From: Calycina herbarum
Taxonomy: Eukaryota > Ascomycota > Leotiomycetes > Helotiales > Pezizellaceae
Direction of reading: 5' to 3'
Assembly: GCA_001414485.1 (NCBI GenBank)
Contig: LLEY01000054.1
Location: forward strand, 248,001-312,000
DNA length: 64,000 nt
The position numbers and the translations under genes are program-made. The notes under the pieces are model-generated. The model did no database searches. It had not been told where the DNA came from and saw only the letters and a program-made list of their open reading frames with translations. Positions 24,488 to 35,783 of the stretch are shown here, piece by piece (within the stretch, counting starts at the first letter, position 1; every line of letters starts with the position of its first letter).

Positions 24488-25120
24488 TCAAAACCCCCCC
24501 AAATCAACAAAACACTCCACCTCCTCGCCCCCACCCCCCTCACCTGGGCTTGCACAACCAGGTAAAAACTCAATCCCCACACATCCATCCTGCTTCTCCT
24601 CCCCTTCAAACAAAAACTTCGCAACAACCTCCCGATAAGGCGGAAACGGTACGTCATGAGCACAAGCAACATAGGTCCCCATATCGGTCCCAGGTCCTGT
24701 TAATCTCGGATACCCATTCTTCTCTGTAAATCCCACACCGGGAGTCCCAGTTCCAATATTCAAAAATACGATGTGATCCCCTGGCAAACCTGGGACTACC
24801 CATCCCAAAGGGAATTGGGGGAAAGGTGCGTAGATCGAGGACAGACTGGAGTTGAGGATGAGGGGTGTCTGTGGTGGTGGTGGTGAGGTGGGATCTTGTG
24901 GGGAGAGATAGAGCATATTGAGACCTGCGCCTACGTGGATGGGATTTAGGGTTGCATGGGAGATTGAAGGGGTGAGGTCGAGGGCTGGGTTTGGGACGTG
25001 GACGAGGAGGGTGAAGGATTTGGAGGTTGGGAGGTTGAGTGGGGTGGGAGGTGCGAGCGGGGTAGGTGAACTTAGGGATGAGGAGATGAGTGTGAGAGAA
25101 ACGAGGATAAGGGGTAGCAT
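24488..25120 (-). CDS. Secreted DUF7907-type protein
   Basis: A single-exon gene of 210 residues. Residues 1-18 form a signal peptide (hydrophobic MLPLILVSLTLI core, Ser-rich cleavage region), followed by a Pro-rich stretch. The rest resembles the ascomycete secreted family DUF7907: a strand-rich start (SKSFTLLVHVPNP, HVGAGLNMLYL), a central GTGTPGVGF motif, then MGTYVACAHDVPF and a Cys-containing tail. Four Cys remain in the mature chain (in VACAHD, DGCVGI, PGCAS and VECFV), compatible with two disulphides. The function of the family is unknown. The start is the only ATG giving a signal peptide. It is separated by about 750 bp from the next gene on the same strand. Family assignment is from memory of the pattern; the secreted nature is seen in the sequence. 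Confidence 0.8.
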   Translation of the reverse strand: MLPLILVSLTLISSSLSSPTPLAPPTPLNLPTSKSFTLLVHVPNPALDLTPSISHATLNPIHVGAGLNMLYLSPQDPTSPPPPQTPLILNSSLSSIYAPFPQFPLGWVVPGLPGDHIVFLNIGTGTPGVGFTEKNGYPRLTGPGTDMGTYVACAHDVPFPPYREVVAKFLFEGEEKQDGCVGIEFLPGCASPGEGGGGEEVECFVDLGGF

Positions 25121-25129
25121 TTTGGGTTT

Positions 25130-25870
25130 TTGTATTGAATTTGTGGATTAAATAGGGGTTGAATGGGTCTCTTCTGTGGGCGAGATTTTGATTTTTCCTT
25201 TGCTCTTGCTTTACCTGTTCTGAGACTTACAAACTACTTATCCCTTTTCCGCTCTTTGATCTTTCATTTCACGTCAACATGAACACATCATATGGTCACA
25301 GAATTTATTTATGATTGATGAATACGAGCAAAGTGAGAGATGTCACTTCGTATTTGCGAGGTTGTGTAATATGATAAATGTTGTGTTGGCGGAAAAGCGA
25401 GTATTTCTCGTGTACTGTACACAGAGGAATCACCTGTCTGGCAAACAAGCGAAAAATGACACCAATTTTCATTTCACAGAAGCCTAATAATTAAGCAGTA
25501 TTTACTTCAAATTGCTATTCCATTATAGCCTTTCTTCTGTAGCCACTTACGAAACGCTCTAATTTAGTTAGGAAGGGCTCTTTTGCGTGAATATTAAACT
25601 CGTAACTAAACATATCCTCTCTTCTTTCAAGATGTTTCAATGTCCTAGAGAAGTGTTTGCTTTCCAGATGAGATTTGAAACCAGGAAGTTGAATTGGCCT
25701 TCGCAAGAAAGCTTTCGATTTCGAGTGAAGACAGAAAGTTCAAGTGAGAATCCAAACTCTTAATAGAAACTCAACAATCAAGTAAGGCATAATATTCATT
25801 TTCTGTCTCGTAAGCATAGTTACTAAAGCGATATCATTTCACATTCAGCTACCGAATCCCGCCATCCCAC
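25130..25870. other. Intergenic region upstream of the DUF7907 gene
   Basis: Presumed promoter of the minus-strand secreted-protein gene and terminator region of the next gene. A short minus-strand open frame (25,515-25,706, 63 codons) has no recognisable features and is not called as a gene. Nothing else stands out. Confidence 0.4.
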
Positions 25871-27948
25871 TCACTCCTCAATAAAATCAATCCCATATCT
25901 CTTCGCCTCCTCACTCCCCCACCGCCCTAAGCTAAACCTCCTCTCCCAAATCCCCGTCTCCTCCACCTCCCTCGCACGCCCCTCCCTCAACTCACCCACC
26001 AATCTACTACCCGCCACCAACGACATCCTCGCAGCAACAGAACTCATCGGTTTCGATGAAAATCTCTTTCTCGGAAAACAACAGAATAAAACACTTGACA
26101 TAAAAAACATGAATATCAAACAATAAACCGTAACCAAGAAAATCGCCTCCGAATTAGGATTCGCAGGATTATCTACAAATAACCCCGCCGCTAACATCTT
26201 AAGAGCCAGGAATAGGAGAGTGATGGTAGAGGTGAGGGCCAAGGGGATGCTTTTGAATTTTCGGATTGCGTGGAGGGGAAAGGGAAAGAAGATAAGTGTT
26301 GTGCTTGTGAGGGCAGTTGGGGAGCCAGAGGGTCTGTGGAGGAGGGCTATGTAGGGGGTGAATGTTTGAAGGGCGCCGTGTATGCTGGAGAGGGAGTAGG
26401 CCAGGAGGAGGAGGATAGCTATTGCTATGGTTTTTCCGGGGATGAGGTGTCTCGGGTGGGGGAATTGGCTAGGAGGACCAGGGTGGTGATTACGGCGAGA
26501 ATGAAGGCGAGGAGGAATAAGCGGTAGAGGATATGGAATGCGAAGGGTTGAAAGCCTCCTGAGAAACTTTGTGGTTCGTTGTCGTTATTGGGTTGTTGTG
26601 TGTCATCCTGGATAGAATGAATGATTAGGCTCATAGATTGAGATGGGGATTTGAGAGACTAACTTCACTTTGAAGGACCGACGATGAGTGTTCCTCAACC
26701 TATAATCCTTCTATCTTGGGCCCCTTCGGTGATTTCAACATTATCCATCGCCATCCACTCAAAGACCTTTCTGTTGCATCCTCGTCTGTTGTTGCTATTT
26801 TCTTGAGTTTGGCTTCTACATGCTCTTCAGAAGTGCTTAGCATGACTGAAATAGCTGCAAAGCTACTAGTATCCGAGGTCAGCAGACTCCTGGGTCTGAG
26901 AACTGTGCAGCATGAGCCGCAAATCAATGCCACCAAAATTGTGTAATTGACTTGCAATACCTGATCCAGATGGTCATCTGGTACATGACCAGCTGATGAG
27001 TGATCATCAACTGGAGTAATTGTATCCGCAACTGTATACACATAGTCAAGTAACCTTAGTAGAAGAAAGGAACCCTCACGTAACACAGGAACACTACACA
27101 TAATCCCGCCCACAAACGCAAGAAACAACGCCCAATGTCGATTACGGGCTGATTCCCAAATCGAGATTGATTTAATTTGACTCAATCGGATCTACATAGT
27201 CCAATAACAACGAATTGGGTGCTTCCGACCATCCTGTCGACAAGACGGAATAAGGAGTGATGATTTTCAAATCCTGGATAAGACACCGCCATGCAAATCC
27301 AAAGCTTACTAACATAGCAGTGGGAAGATAGCGAATTACTCCTACAACGATTTTATTGTCCAAAGGAAAACTATTATAGTGACCAGTAACCCCATTTAGA
27401 GCTCCCAAAAAGGCGATCGTTATCAGACAGACAAGAATGAGAAGTGTAGCAGGGCCTTTTCGAAGCATTGGTGGGAATCCATTCTTTCGGAGTTTCTCGA
27501 TCTGTCGTTGCGATAATATTAACAACTGTGTTGGAGAGTAAAAGAAGTCTGATGTCGGGAGTAGTTTCTGGCCCACCTTGCTAACAGTGTCGCCCAAAAA
27601 GAGCGAAAACTTGGAAACACCGACCTCGGAAATACCAATGTCCACGGGGAATTTCCAACATAATAAAATGAACCCTTGTCGTTATTCGCACCTCCCGTCC
27701 ATCTTTTGAAAATTGTGGACTGAGGAGTGGATTCCAACACCACCAAGACTTCCCCACATGGCGGTCAGTGAAACACTGAAACCCTTGTACTGGAATATTC
27801 CTGAAAACCACTGAAATAATTCATACAACATAAAACACTGTGTAAAGTACTCTCGGAGAGGCCTAGATTCGTACAATAGAAAGCGACGTACAACGACACC
27901 CGATGGTGGGGTGCGAACTTGAATGAAAATAATTAAAAAAGTGGGCAC
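25871..27948 (-). pseudogene. Frame-broken DUF3433 membrane protein gene
   Basis: Pieces in different minus-strand frames join into a protein of the fungal DUF3433 family (large multi-pass membrane proteins of unknown function). Piece 1, about 27,645-27,175, has a transmembrane segment after LRKGPATLL and ends LLLDYVDP. Piece 2, 27,185-26,700, has the SARNRHWALFLAF and LRPRSLLTSDTSSFAAI segments. Piece 3, 26,634-26,425, has a membrane helix. Piece 4, from about 26,440 to 25,871, holds two or three further helices and the family-like C-terminus. Frame changes occur near 27,186 (one extra base) and in the A5 run at 26,431-26,435 (one base short); neither has intron signals. A stop at 26,700 and further frame switches near 27,660-27,760 add to this. 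Most likely a pseudogene; sequencing indels are the alternative. Confidence 0.65.
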
Positions 27949-27999
27949 ATTTGAATCTATTAATGCAGTAAGTATATTTGTAAAGCGCTTATTTCTTGT

Positions 28000-29192
28000 T
28001 TATATCTTTGAATCTGAAGGACATGCAATGCCTGGCTTCTGAGCTCGTGCGTACTGATAATCCGAGTCTGTGAGTTCTGGTCCTCCCGAAACTCTCTCCC
28101 CTAGCTTTCCCATTCGTTCTAGATTTGCAATCATATGTTCATCGCCAATATGTGAGTTGAGCTATTCATTGAAATTAGCGACATTCTAACTCCTAGAGAG
28201 AAATATGGACTCACCTCAAAATCCGGTTCCTCCCCATATGCTATCCTAGCAGCATCTACTAAGATCCTTGCCGTCATACCCCAAACTTTATATCGCTCTA
28301 CAGCATCCGGTTCTTCCTTCTCGGCATGCTCAGGTATTGCACCAGCTCGAATTTTAGGCTTGGTAACTTTCTGATTGTTCACTGGAACGAAGAAAGAGTG
28401 CATCCGCCATTGAGCCTCATTCCACTCCATCCACTCTCCCTTGTACCAGTCTGATATTTTACCCGATATGGGTTCGCCTTCCCGTATCTCATCCTCTTTT
28501 CGTAGGAAGTTGTGAAAGGGTGCTGAGAATACTGCTGCTACTTCTTTGGCATCCAGTCTTGGTATCATGTTTTCCTCCACACTCGAAGCTTTATTTTCGC
28601 TTTCATCGTCTGAATGGAGGAATGCCACACATGGTCGGACCGCCAACGCCGTCCTCGCTAGTGAGAATGGGAGTTCGCAGAGGTGTTCAATTCGGAAGGG
28701 ATGGGGTAATGCGGCGGAGGATATAGGGAGTCCGATTTCCTCGGAAGCTTCACGTCTTGCAGTCTCCCATGGTGTTTCTGTCAGGGTGTCTGCTTTTCCA
28801 CCTGGAAACGCGGCATGGCCAGAATAGCTTCGAAGTGTGGAAGCTCGCATTGTAATAACAACTCGTAAGTCACCATGTCGGTCCGCGAATAAAAGAACGA
28901 GGACGGCCGCTCGACGGCTTAAAGGTAGTCGATCCCATATTGCGAATAAAGGTGGTTTGTATGCTCTTAATCGGGCAATTGCCGCCTGTGATATAAGTTA
29001 GGATTCTCGTTTGGTACATCTGGAGAGATACCAACAAATACTGACCAGGGAGGCTGGAGTCAGAGGAGCCATGCTGGTGGCATCAAAGTATTGCGATTCG
29101 TGGATACTCGAGATGAGCTCGGCTACTTCGTCGGCATTGATGTTCTCCTCATCGTTGTACTCGACGTCTTGTTGTTGTTGTGAATCCGTCAT
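28000..29192 (-). CDS. Nudix hydrolase, peroxisomal CoA diphosphatase type (PCD1/NUDT7-like)
   Basis: Three exons (29,192-29,046; 28,985-28,215; 28,161-28,000), two introns of 60 and 53 bp with GT-AG ends, all phase 0, giving 359 residues. The upstream signature TMRASTLRSYSGHAAFPGGK (about residues 94-113) matches the UPF0035 motif that marks CoA pyrophosphatases. It runs into a Nudix box with R127-E128, E131-E132 and G134. The family splits CoA and acyl-CoA into 3',5'-ADP and phosphopantetheine species. The last three residues are SKI, a conservative variant of the PTS1 signal SKL, fitting peroxisomal location as in yeast Pcd1. The N-terminal 49-residue exon is Gln- and acid-rich and probably disordered. 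It is transcribed away from the carbonic anhydrase gene. The start is the first ATG in frame with the spliced exon. Confidence 0.9.
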
Positions 29193-30014
29193 TGTGGTGT
29201 TGAGTTGTTGGTACTGAAATACGGTGGGTGTGACGTCGGGATCTCCCCGCACTCAGTGTGGGGAACCTCGGCGCTGTGCTCGGGGATCCGATCCGATTCT
29301 CCCCCAGACATGCTTTCCTAATGTTTTTAAAACAGAAAAATTGATACAAAATTGATACAAAACTAGTAGAAAAGTGCCTAGAAATGTCAACAAAAATGAG
29401 ATAGTTGTGCAAAGATGGAGAAGCAGTCCTCGTGGAATCCTCCGAGCAGTGCGTACCCAAGTCCCTCCCTTCTTCAGCGCTGACTGCTTCTAGGTAAAGA
29501 GATACATGGTTTGCGTAATCTACGGGATTCTGCGGGGAAAGTTGGTTAGAAATCATCGTCACTTCGCTGTTAGCAACCTTCTGCATCAATCACTTGAATC
29601 CCGATCGGTATTCTTTCCCATACCATATAATCACAATATAATCAGCTAGATTATATATCTTCCTGCATAACAACGCCTAATATGGTATGATTCTCTATCA
29701 TATCCCGGATGGAAGACATTCCTCCCTATCGTAACCCAAAGCTCGGCGATGGTTCACGTTCACGATGGCGCAATGCCGCCATTGACAGCCACGATTGCGA
29801 TAAGGTCAGATCGACCAGCTTTCTACCTAGAAAGTAGAAAGTTGGTTGGTGGGTAGCTAAGGTAGCTGAGATATAAAAAGGAGGGGTTGCCATACCTGGA
29901 ATTAACAACTGCTTCCTTCTAACCACAATACAATACGGCTATAGCAAGCATTCGCAGCATCATTCTTACTATACTTCATTAGATATCATATCCAAACATC
30001 AGAACACATCTACA
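29193..30014. promoter_or_regulatory. Divergent intergenic region between Nudix and carbonic anhydrase genes
   Basis: An 822-bp region serving as the upstream region of both divergently transcribed genes. Towards the carbonic anhydrase there is a TATA-like TATAAAAAG at 29,872-29,880, about 135 bp before the start codon. Just upstream, CTTTCTAC at 29,819-29,826 and GTAGAAAG at 29,834-29,841 form an 8-bp inverted repeat that could bind a dimeric regulator. A TATGGTATGATTCTCTATCATA-like near-palindrome lies near 29,680. Functional use is inferred from position only. Confidence 0.6.
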
Positions 30015-30702
30015 ATGGCTACTCCCAACCAAAAAAACCTCGTCGAGTCGAACAAAGTTTATGCTAGCAATTTCACCAAGGGGACCCTCGCCCTTCCCCC
30101 CGCAAAGCAATATGCAGTTGGTAAATACGCCCCTTCATCATTTGCATATTTCAGGACTAATTCCACGCCTTAGTGACTTGTATGGACGCAAGAATTGATC
30201 CCGCAGCCGCATTTGGAATTGATCTTGGAGACGCTCATGTAAGTCACTCCTTCAAGGAATCAATGCAAAGCTTCCTTCGACCCTACCCTTCACTCCTTCC
30301 ACCTTCACTCCCCGTTCAACCGCAAACTTCATCTGCTAATACATTTTCCTGCAGGTCATCCGCAATGCGGGCGGGTCCGCACAAGATGCCCTCCGAAACC
30401 TGGTCGTCTCCCAACAACTCCTCGGCACCAAGGAAATTATAGTGATCAAGCACACGGGATGTGGGATGTTGACCTTTGAGAACCACCAGGCTGCAGAGCT
30501 GGTCCGCAAGAATCTAGGAGAGGAAGGAGTTAAGGCTGTAGCAGATGGCTTTGGGGGACAGTTTCTGCCATTCTCCGACTTGGAGGGGAAGGTAAAAGAG
30601 GATGTTGAGTGGTTGGAAAAGAACAAGGCGATTCCTGAGGGTGTGAAGATCTCTGGGTGGGTATATGAGGTTGAGACTGGGAAGGCTAAGAGTGTGATCT
30701 AG
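30015..30702 (+). CDS. Beta-class carbonic anhydrase
   Basis: Three exons (30,015-30,120; 30,174-30,238; 30,355-30,702) with introns of 53 and 116 bp, both with CTAAT branch sites, giving 172 residues. It interconverts CO2 and bicarbonate using zinc. Visible signatures are VTCMDARIDP, with zinc ligand Cys38 and the Asp40-Arg42 dyad, VIRNAGG at 58-64, and IKHTGCGM with His90 and Cys93, completing the Cys-His-Cys zinc set. The length fits the short fungal beta-carbonic anhydrases. There is no targeting peptide, so a cytosolic enzyme is most likely. The start codon lies in a clean context (ACAATGGCT) after a TATA-like box. No defect is seen. Confidence 0.93.
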
Positions 30703-31253
30703 GTGGAATGATTGAAGAGCGTGACGGGGGAGGACTCAGGGTTTGGTTTTGTGCTGGAAGATATTAATGAAGTTTGGTCAAAGGGGCTTGAAGTTATGAA
30801 ACAATGCTGAGGGAATTGAGAATGAGAAAAGAATGAATTACACAGTTTAATATGTGAGCTATCAGAAGATCAAATATAATAATTCTGGTGATAGGTGCTG
30901 ACTCTGAGGTCTCGTACCTGCATAAAGAACGCTCGCTTTTCCCCTCACTTGGCGGCAGCTGATGCTTTCTCATGACCTTGTATCTCTCATTCTCCAAGGT
31001 TTTGTGGTGAGCAGCAAGAGTATATATCTCTCTTTTGTGACGCCTTGACAGAAAATCGGATTTGAGTTTGTCACAATGGACTTCTTCTCCACTTAAAGCT
31101 CCCCGCCTACGTAACTTCCCCGCGTTTTGCCCTGACCTGAGCTCAGCGGGACCTGAGACAGTGGAGCTATCCTCACGTCAACACCTTCCGACACAACCTC
31201 GAGAGCTCTACTTCTCAACAACAACATTCAATCATAACAAAAACACCGCAATC
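30703..31253 (+). promoter_or_regulatory. Intergenic region and upstream region of the alpha-mannosidase gene
   Basis: Contains the 3' end of the carbonic anhydrase transcript and the promoter and leader of the mannosidase. A TATATAT stretch lies at about 31,020-31,027. A six-codon upstream open frame (ATG at 31,076, stop at 31,094-31,096) precedes the main start by about 160 bp and could lower translation if it is in the transcript. Confidence 0.5.
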
Positions 31254-34200
31254 ATGGGAGGAGAAACTTTCGAAATCGCAAAGCACAAGAGCTCCTATCC
31301 TAAATTGTCAGCACATCCTGTCGGACAATGGATTCCAAGCATCTACAAGGACAGAATTGGCATGTTCACGGGAGGAGGTCAATATGAGTCTAAGAATCTG
31401 CGAGCGTAAGGTCTTACTTCTGGCATTGAATTATGCAGTAATACTAATATGTTGAATAGAATGTTGTCCGAGGGATCCGCCTCTGGAACTCCCCATGTCG
31501 AGCTCTCCGTATGGGATGCTCCCGACCTCTCCCGACCAACATTCGATGATGCCACGAAGAACAAATTCAAACCAACGGCGGTGGGCGACTGGTTCGGTCC
31601 CTCGTGGTCAACACATTGGTTCAAGGTCCAAATTACGGTTCCAAAAGAGCTCCTGAAGAAAGAGCTACTCGAGTTACACTGGGATGCCAATAACGAAGGA
31701 ATGGTGTGGACCGAGGATGGCAAACCACTACAAGGCCTCACTGGTGGAGGGGAAAGAGTAGAATGGATTCTGCCGGAGAAATTCAGAGATGGCAAGGAGC
31801 ATATAATATACATCGAAATGGCGTGTAACGGCATGTTTGGAAATGCTCCGGGCGGGGATTCCATTCAGCCTCCAGACCCAAACAAATACTTCCAATTGAG
31901 CAAAGCGGACATCGTTGCCGTCAATGTCGAAGCCCGCCACCTCTATATTGATATGTGGGAGATTGGAGACGCTGCTAGAGAATTCCCATCCGATTCTTGG
32001 GAACAACACAAGGCATTGAAGGTCGCCAATGAGATTATCGATGCCTTCGAATTGGGTAGTCAAGACTCGATTCTCAAAGGTCGCAAAATCGCCCAGGATT
32101 ATCTGGGCAAGAACTCTAGCTCAGCAGAGGTTTACAAGTCTGGAACTGAACCAATTGTTTATGGTATTGGTCATTGTCACATTGATACTTGTTGGTTGTG
32201 GCCATGGGCAGAAACGAAAAGAAAAGTGGCCAGGTCTTGGTCTAATCAATGCGATTTGATGGACAGGTATCCTGAACATCGCTTTACCTGCTCACAGGCA
32301 CAACAATACAAGTGGCTCAAACAATATTACCCTTATGTATTTGATCGTGTCAAGGACAAGATCAGAAAGGGAACGTTCCAGCCTGTTGGAGGTAGTTGGG
32401 TAGAGCATGACACCAACATGCCAAGTGGAGAATCCCTCGTTCGACAATTTGTGTATGGTCAACGATTCTTTGAAAGCAACTTCGGAGAACGATGTAAAAC
32501 ATTCTGGTTGCCAGATACCTTTGGTTATTCGAGTCAATTGCCACAACTGTGTCGATTAGCTGGTATGACTAGATTTTTCACTCAAAAATTGAGCTGGAAC
32601 AACATCAACAAATTTCCTCACACCACTTTCAATTGGGTCTCTCTTGATGGAAGCCAAGTCATTTGTCACATGGCTCCTGCTGAGACTTATACTGCTGAGG
32701 CAAATTTTGGGGATGTGAGACGATCCGTCACTCAACACAAGTCCATGGACCAAGATGAGACCTCTCTTCTTGTCTTTGGAAAAGGAGATGGTGGTGGAGG
32801 ACCAACCTGGGAGCATTTAGAGAAACTCCGGCGTTGCCGTGGAATGTCTGATACCGTTGGTCTCCTACCCAGAGTGCACATGGGAGAAGGAGTTGAAGAC
32901 TTCTTTGATCGACTCGAGAAGAAGGTTTCTGAAGGTCTTGATTTTGTTACCTGGTATGGTGAACTCTACTTTGAGCTTCACCGAGGTACATATACCACGC
33001 AAGCCAACAACAAAAAGAACAACAGATTTTCCGAGATCATGCTTCGAGATATTGAGCAGTTGGCTACTTTCGCAAGTATCAAGTCCGGTTTCAAATATCC
33101 AAAGGAGGACATTGATGATATGTGGGAGGCTGTTTTACTCTGTCAATTCCATGATTGTCTTCCTGGTAGTTCGATTGAAATGTGTTATGATGACAGTGAT
33201 GAGGTAAGTCTCACCTACCCTTTATCCGTTTGAAATACTAACAATAATATAGCTCTACGCCAAAGTATTCAAGACAGGGGAGAAGATCTTGAAAAATTTG
33301 CAGACTTCCTTGGGCGTTCAGGTTGTTGATAACCCAAAGACCAAGGAAAACCTTGTTGCTGTGAACACTTTGCCTTGGCACCGAAGAGAAATTATCTCGA
33401 TAGGAGATAACCAAGCCGGTGTTGCTTGTGGAGAAGGAAACTTACTCAACATCAAGACTTTCAAGATTACTGAAACACCAGAAGTCACTGTCAAAGAGAC
33501 CAAAAGTGGTGTTTTTGTCCTTCAGAACGATCAACTCCGAGTCACTGTCGAGGATGGATACATCAGCTCCATTTACGACTACAAAGCTGAACGAGAAGTC
33601 ATCGCCAAAGGCGGAAAAGCCAATCAACTCGTTATATTTGATGACAAGCCACTTTACTGGCAAGCTTGGGACGTCGAAGTTTACCACTTGGATTCGAGAA
33701 AGGAACTCTCACCTGGCACTACGAAGATTGTTCAGAGTGATGCTCATAAAGTGAGTGTTATGACTGAAACCAAGATCAGTGACAAGAGTTGGATCAAGAC
33801 ATACATCAGCTTGTCAGCTGCTTTCAAGGGCCAACAGTCTTATGTTGAGATGCATGCTGAGGTTGAATGGCAAGAGAGTATGAAATTCTTGAAGGTTGAG
33901 TTTCCCGTGGATGTTAGGAATACGGAGGCTTCGTATGAGACGCAATATGGCGTTGTAAGGAGACCAACTCATTACAATACTACGTAAGTTTCCTAACCCC
34001 ATATCATTGAACAGACTCGCTAACAAAATCAGTTGGGATATGGCAAAATTCGAAGTCTGCTGCCACAAATTCGCCGATCTCTCAGAGCACGGTTATGGTG
34101 TCTCGATCCTCAATGACAGCAAATACGGTTTCGCGACGTGCGGAAACCTCATGCGTCTCTCCCTTCTTCGAGCACCCAAAGCTCCGGATGCACATGCTGA

Positions 34201-34642
34201 CATGGGTCGTCATACCATCCGTTGGGCTATCCTTCCTCATCAAGGAGACCTTGGTTCAACCACCGTACGCACCGCATTCAATTTCAACAACCCATTGCGA
34301 CTTGCTCAATCACCGGAAGCCCTAAAACCAAGCGCATTCAGTAACCCTATCAAGCTAACCGGTAACCCATCACTCATACTGGATACTATTAAGAGAGGTG
34401 AGGATGATTCGGACGTTTCCCGAGGAGAATTCTCCAAGCGAAAAGGCAAGAGCGTTATACTACGCATCTACGATAGTCTCGGAGGGACTAGTAAGGGAAC
34501 GATCGAAACGACTTTGGATGTGAAAAAAGTCTGGAAAACCAATATTTTGGAGGATGACGAAGAGGAATTGGAAATTGATGATGGGAAGGTTAATATTACT
34601 CTCCGGCCGTTTGAAGTTGCTACTTTCAGACTGCAGCTTTGA
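31254..34642 (+). CDS. ams1: Alpha-mannosidase, GH38, vacuolar/cytosolic Ams1 type
   Basis: Four exons (31,254-31,405; 31,460-33,203; 33,253-33,983; 34,033-34,642) with introns of 54, 49 and 49 bp, giving 1,078 residues, close to the usual ~1,080 of fungal Ams1. It removes alpha-linked mannose from free oligosaccharides. In yeast, Ams1 is made in the cytosol and carried to the vacuole by the Cvt/autophagy route; the absence of a signal peptide fits this. The GH38 catalytic domain starts near residue 285: GIGHCHIDTCWLWPW supplies zinc ligands (about His291 and Asp293), and WLPDTFGYS contains the nucleophile (about Asp403). A helical middle region and beta-sandwich C-terminal domains follow. 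Exon 4 was placed at the second AG (34,031-34,032), because this gives the family-like YNTTWDMAKFEV; the earlier AG would insert foreign residues. Confidence 0.95.
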
Positions 34643-35783
34643 TAGGAATTGGGTTCTTGATGCGATCCTGCATTGTTGGTATGAAGGATATGAATACGGG
34701 ATGAGGATTGAAAACATGATGGTTATGACATGGACTGAACGAGGGACGAAAATAGCTGTTAGGACCGAATATTGAATTTTATAGATTTTTCTCTCCATCT
34801 TTTGCGGCACGGTTTTGCGGGGCGAGTCGATCGGTGTACGAACCTTGTTTCTGTGCCTCATCATGAGCTCATTGCCGCATTCGTCAACGTTGTGTGCCGC
34901 CGGGCCGGAATGCGGTCGGGAGATCTCGTCTGATGAAGGAGGTTGTTAATTCCTGCACCAGAATTAGGTGACTCTGTGTTGCTTGTTCTTGCGAGTACGA
35001 TTCCTGATGGTGTAACTGAGAGGGTGAGATTTTATGCGGTGGTACGGCACTTATTGATCGGCGATGAGGAGTAAACGAAGTAAGCAAAACTTTGTTTTCA
35101 TAAACTTGAATCATCGTCATCCCACCTTTTCGCCTCAAAATCAAGACAACTGCTCATGTTCATGATCAGAGTGACGAGAGTTTTGGTAGGATTCGACACA
35201 GCCCCCTTTTTTCTGTGCCTTAGCCGTACCTACAGTGGGGTTTCACCTTTTCGGATCCTTGGATGAGGTTATTTATCCCGGTCCATTCATCGTTCCTTCG
35301 AACCAATGGAAATCCCATGTTTCTGTGACCCTGGTATATGAAACGAGAATCCAGATGGATTCTCCCCGGAAAACAAGAAAATGAAAGGGGGGTTATTGGT
35401 TAGAACACGATGGTTTGTGATGGTGAGTGGAGAAGAGTCCCCTGAAGGATTTTGATGATTAAACAACCCCGCACGTGCAGTGAGCTGGGATGAGGTTAAT
35501 TTCGAGCCTCTTTTGGCCTCGTTTTCGCCATTTGAAGGATTTTTGAGGGGACGAGATCCACGTGGATGGACCTTGGGGCTAAGAATAGAGTGAGCTATGA
35601 TCTATCGAGATTGGGAATGGGTGATCACCTTTATTCGACCCCATGTTCCTGGTTGGCAAGTTTGGTTTGTATAAGATGGAGTGATACCCGCTGTTTTGTA
35701 TACGGTTCATCAGAGCAAGTGTCTCTTCACGGTCTTTACCAATTCTTTCCAGATCTCACTTGCTTTAATTACGAATCGCCATC
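34643..35783. promoter_or_regulatory. Intergenic region upstream of the GH71 gene
   Basis: 1.1 kb with no gene. It holds the mannosidase 3' end and the upstream region of the glucanase gene, including a CCAAT box near 35,304 and a TATAAGA-like element near 35,669, about 115 bp before the start codon. A pyrimidine-rich stretch precedes the ATG, as is common in fungal leaders. Short open frames here have no domain support. Confidence 0.45.

Noticed and set aside
26270..26527. 85-codon plus-strand frame
   Set aside because: Shadow of the DUF3433 pseudogene on the minus strand.
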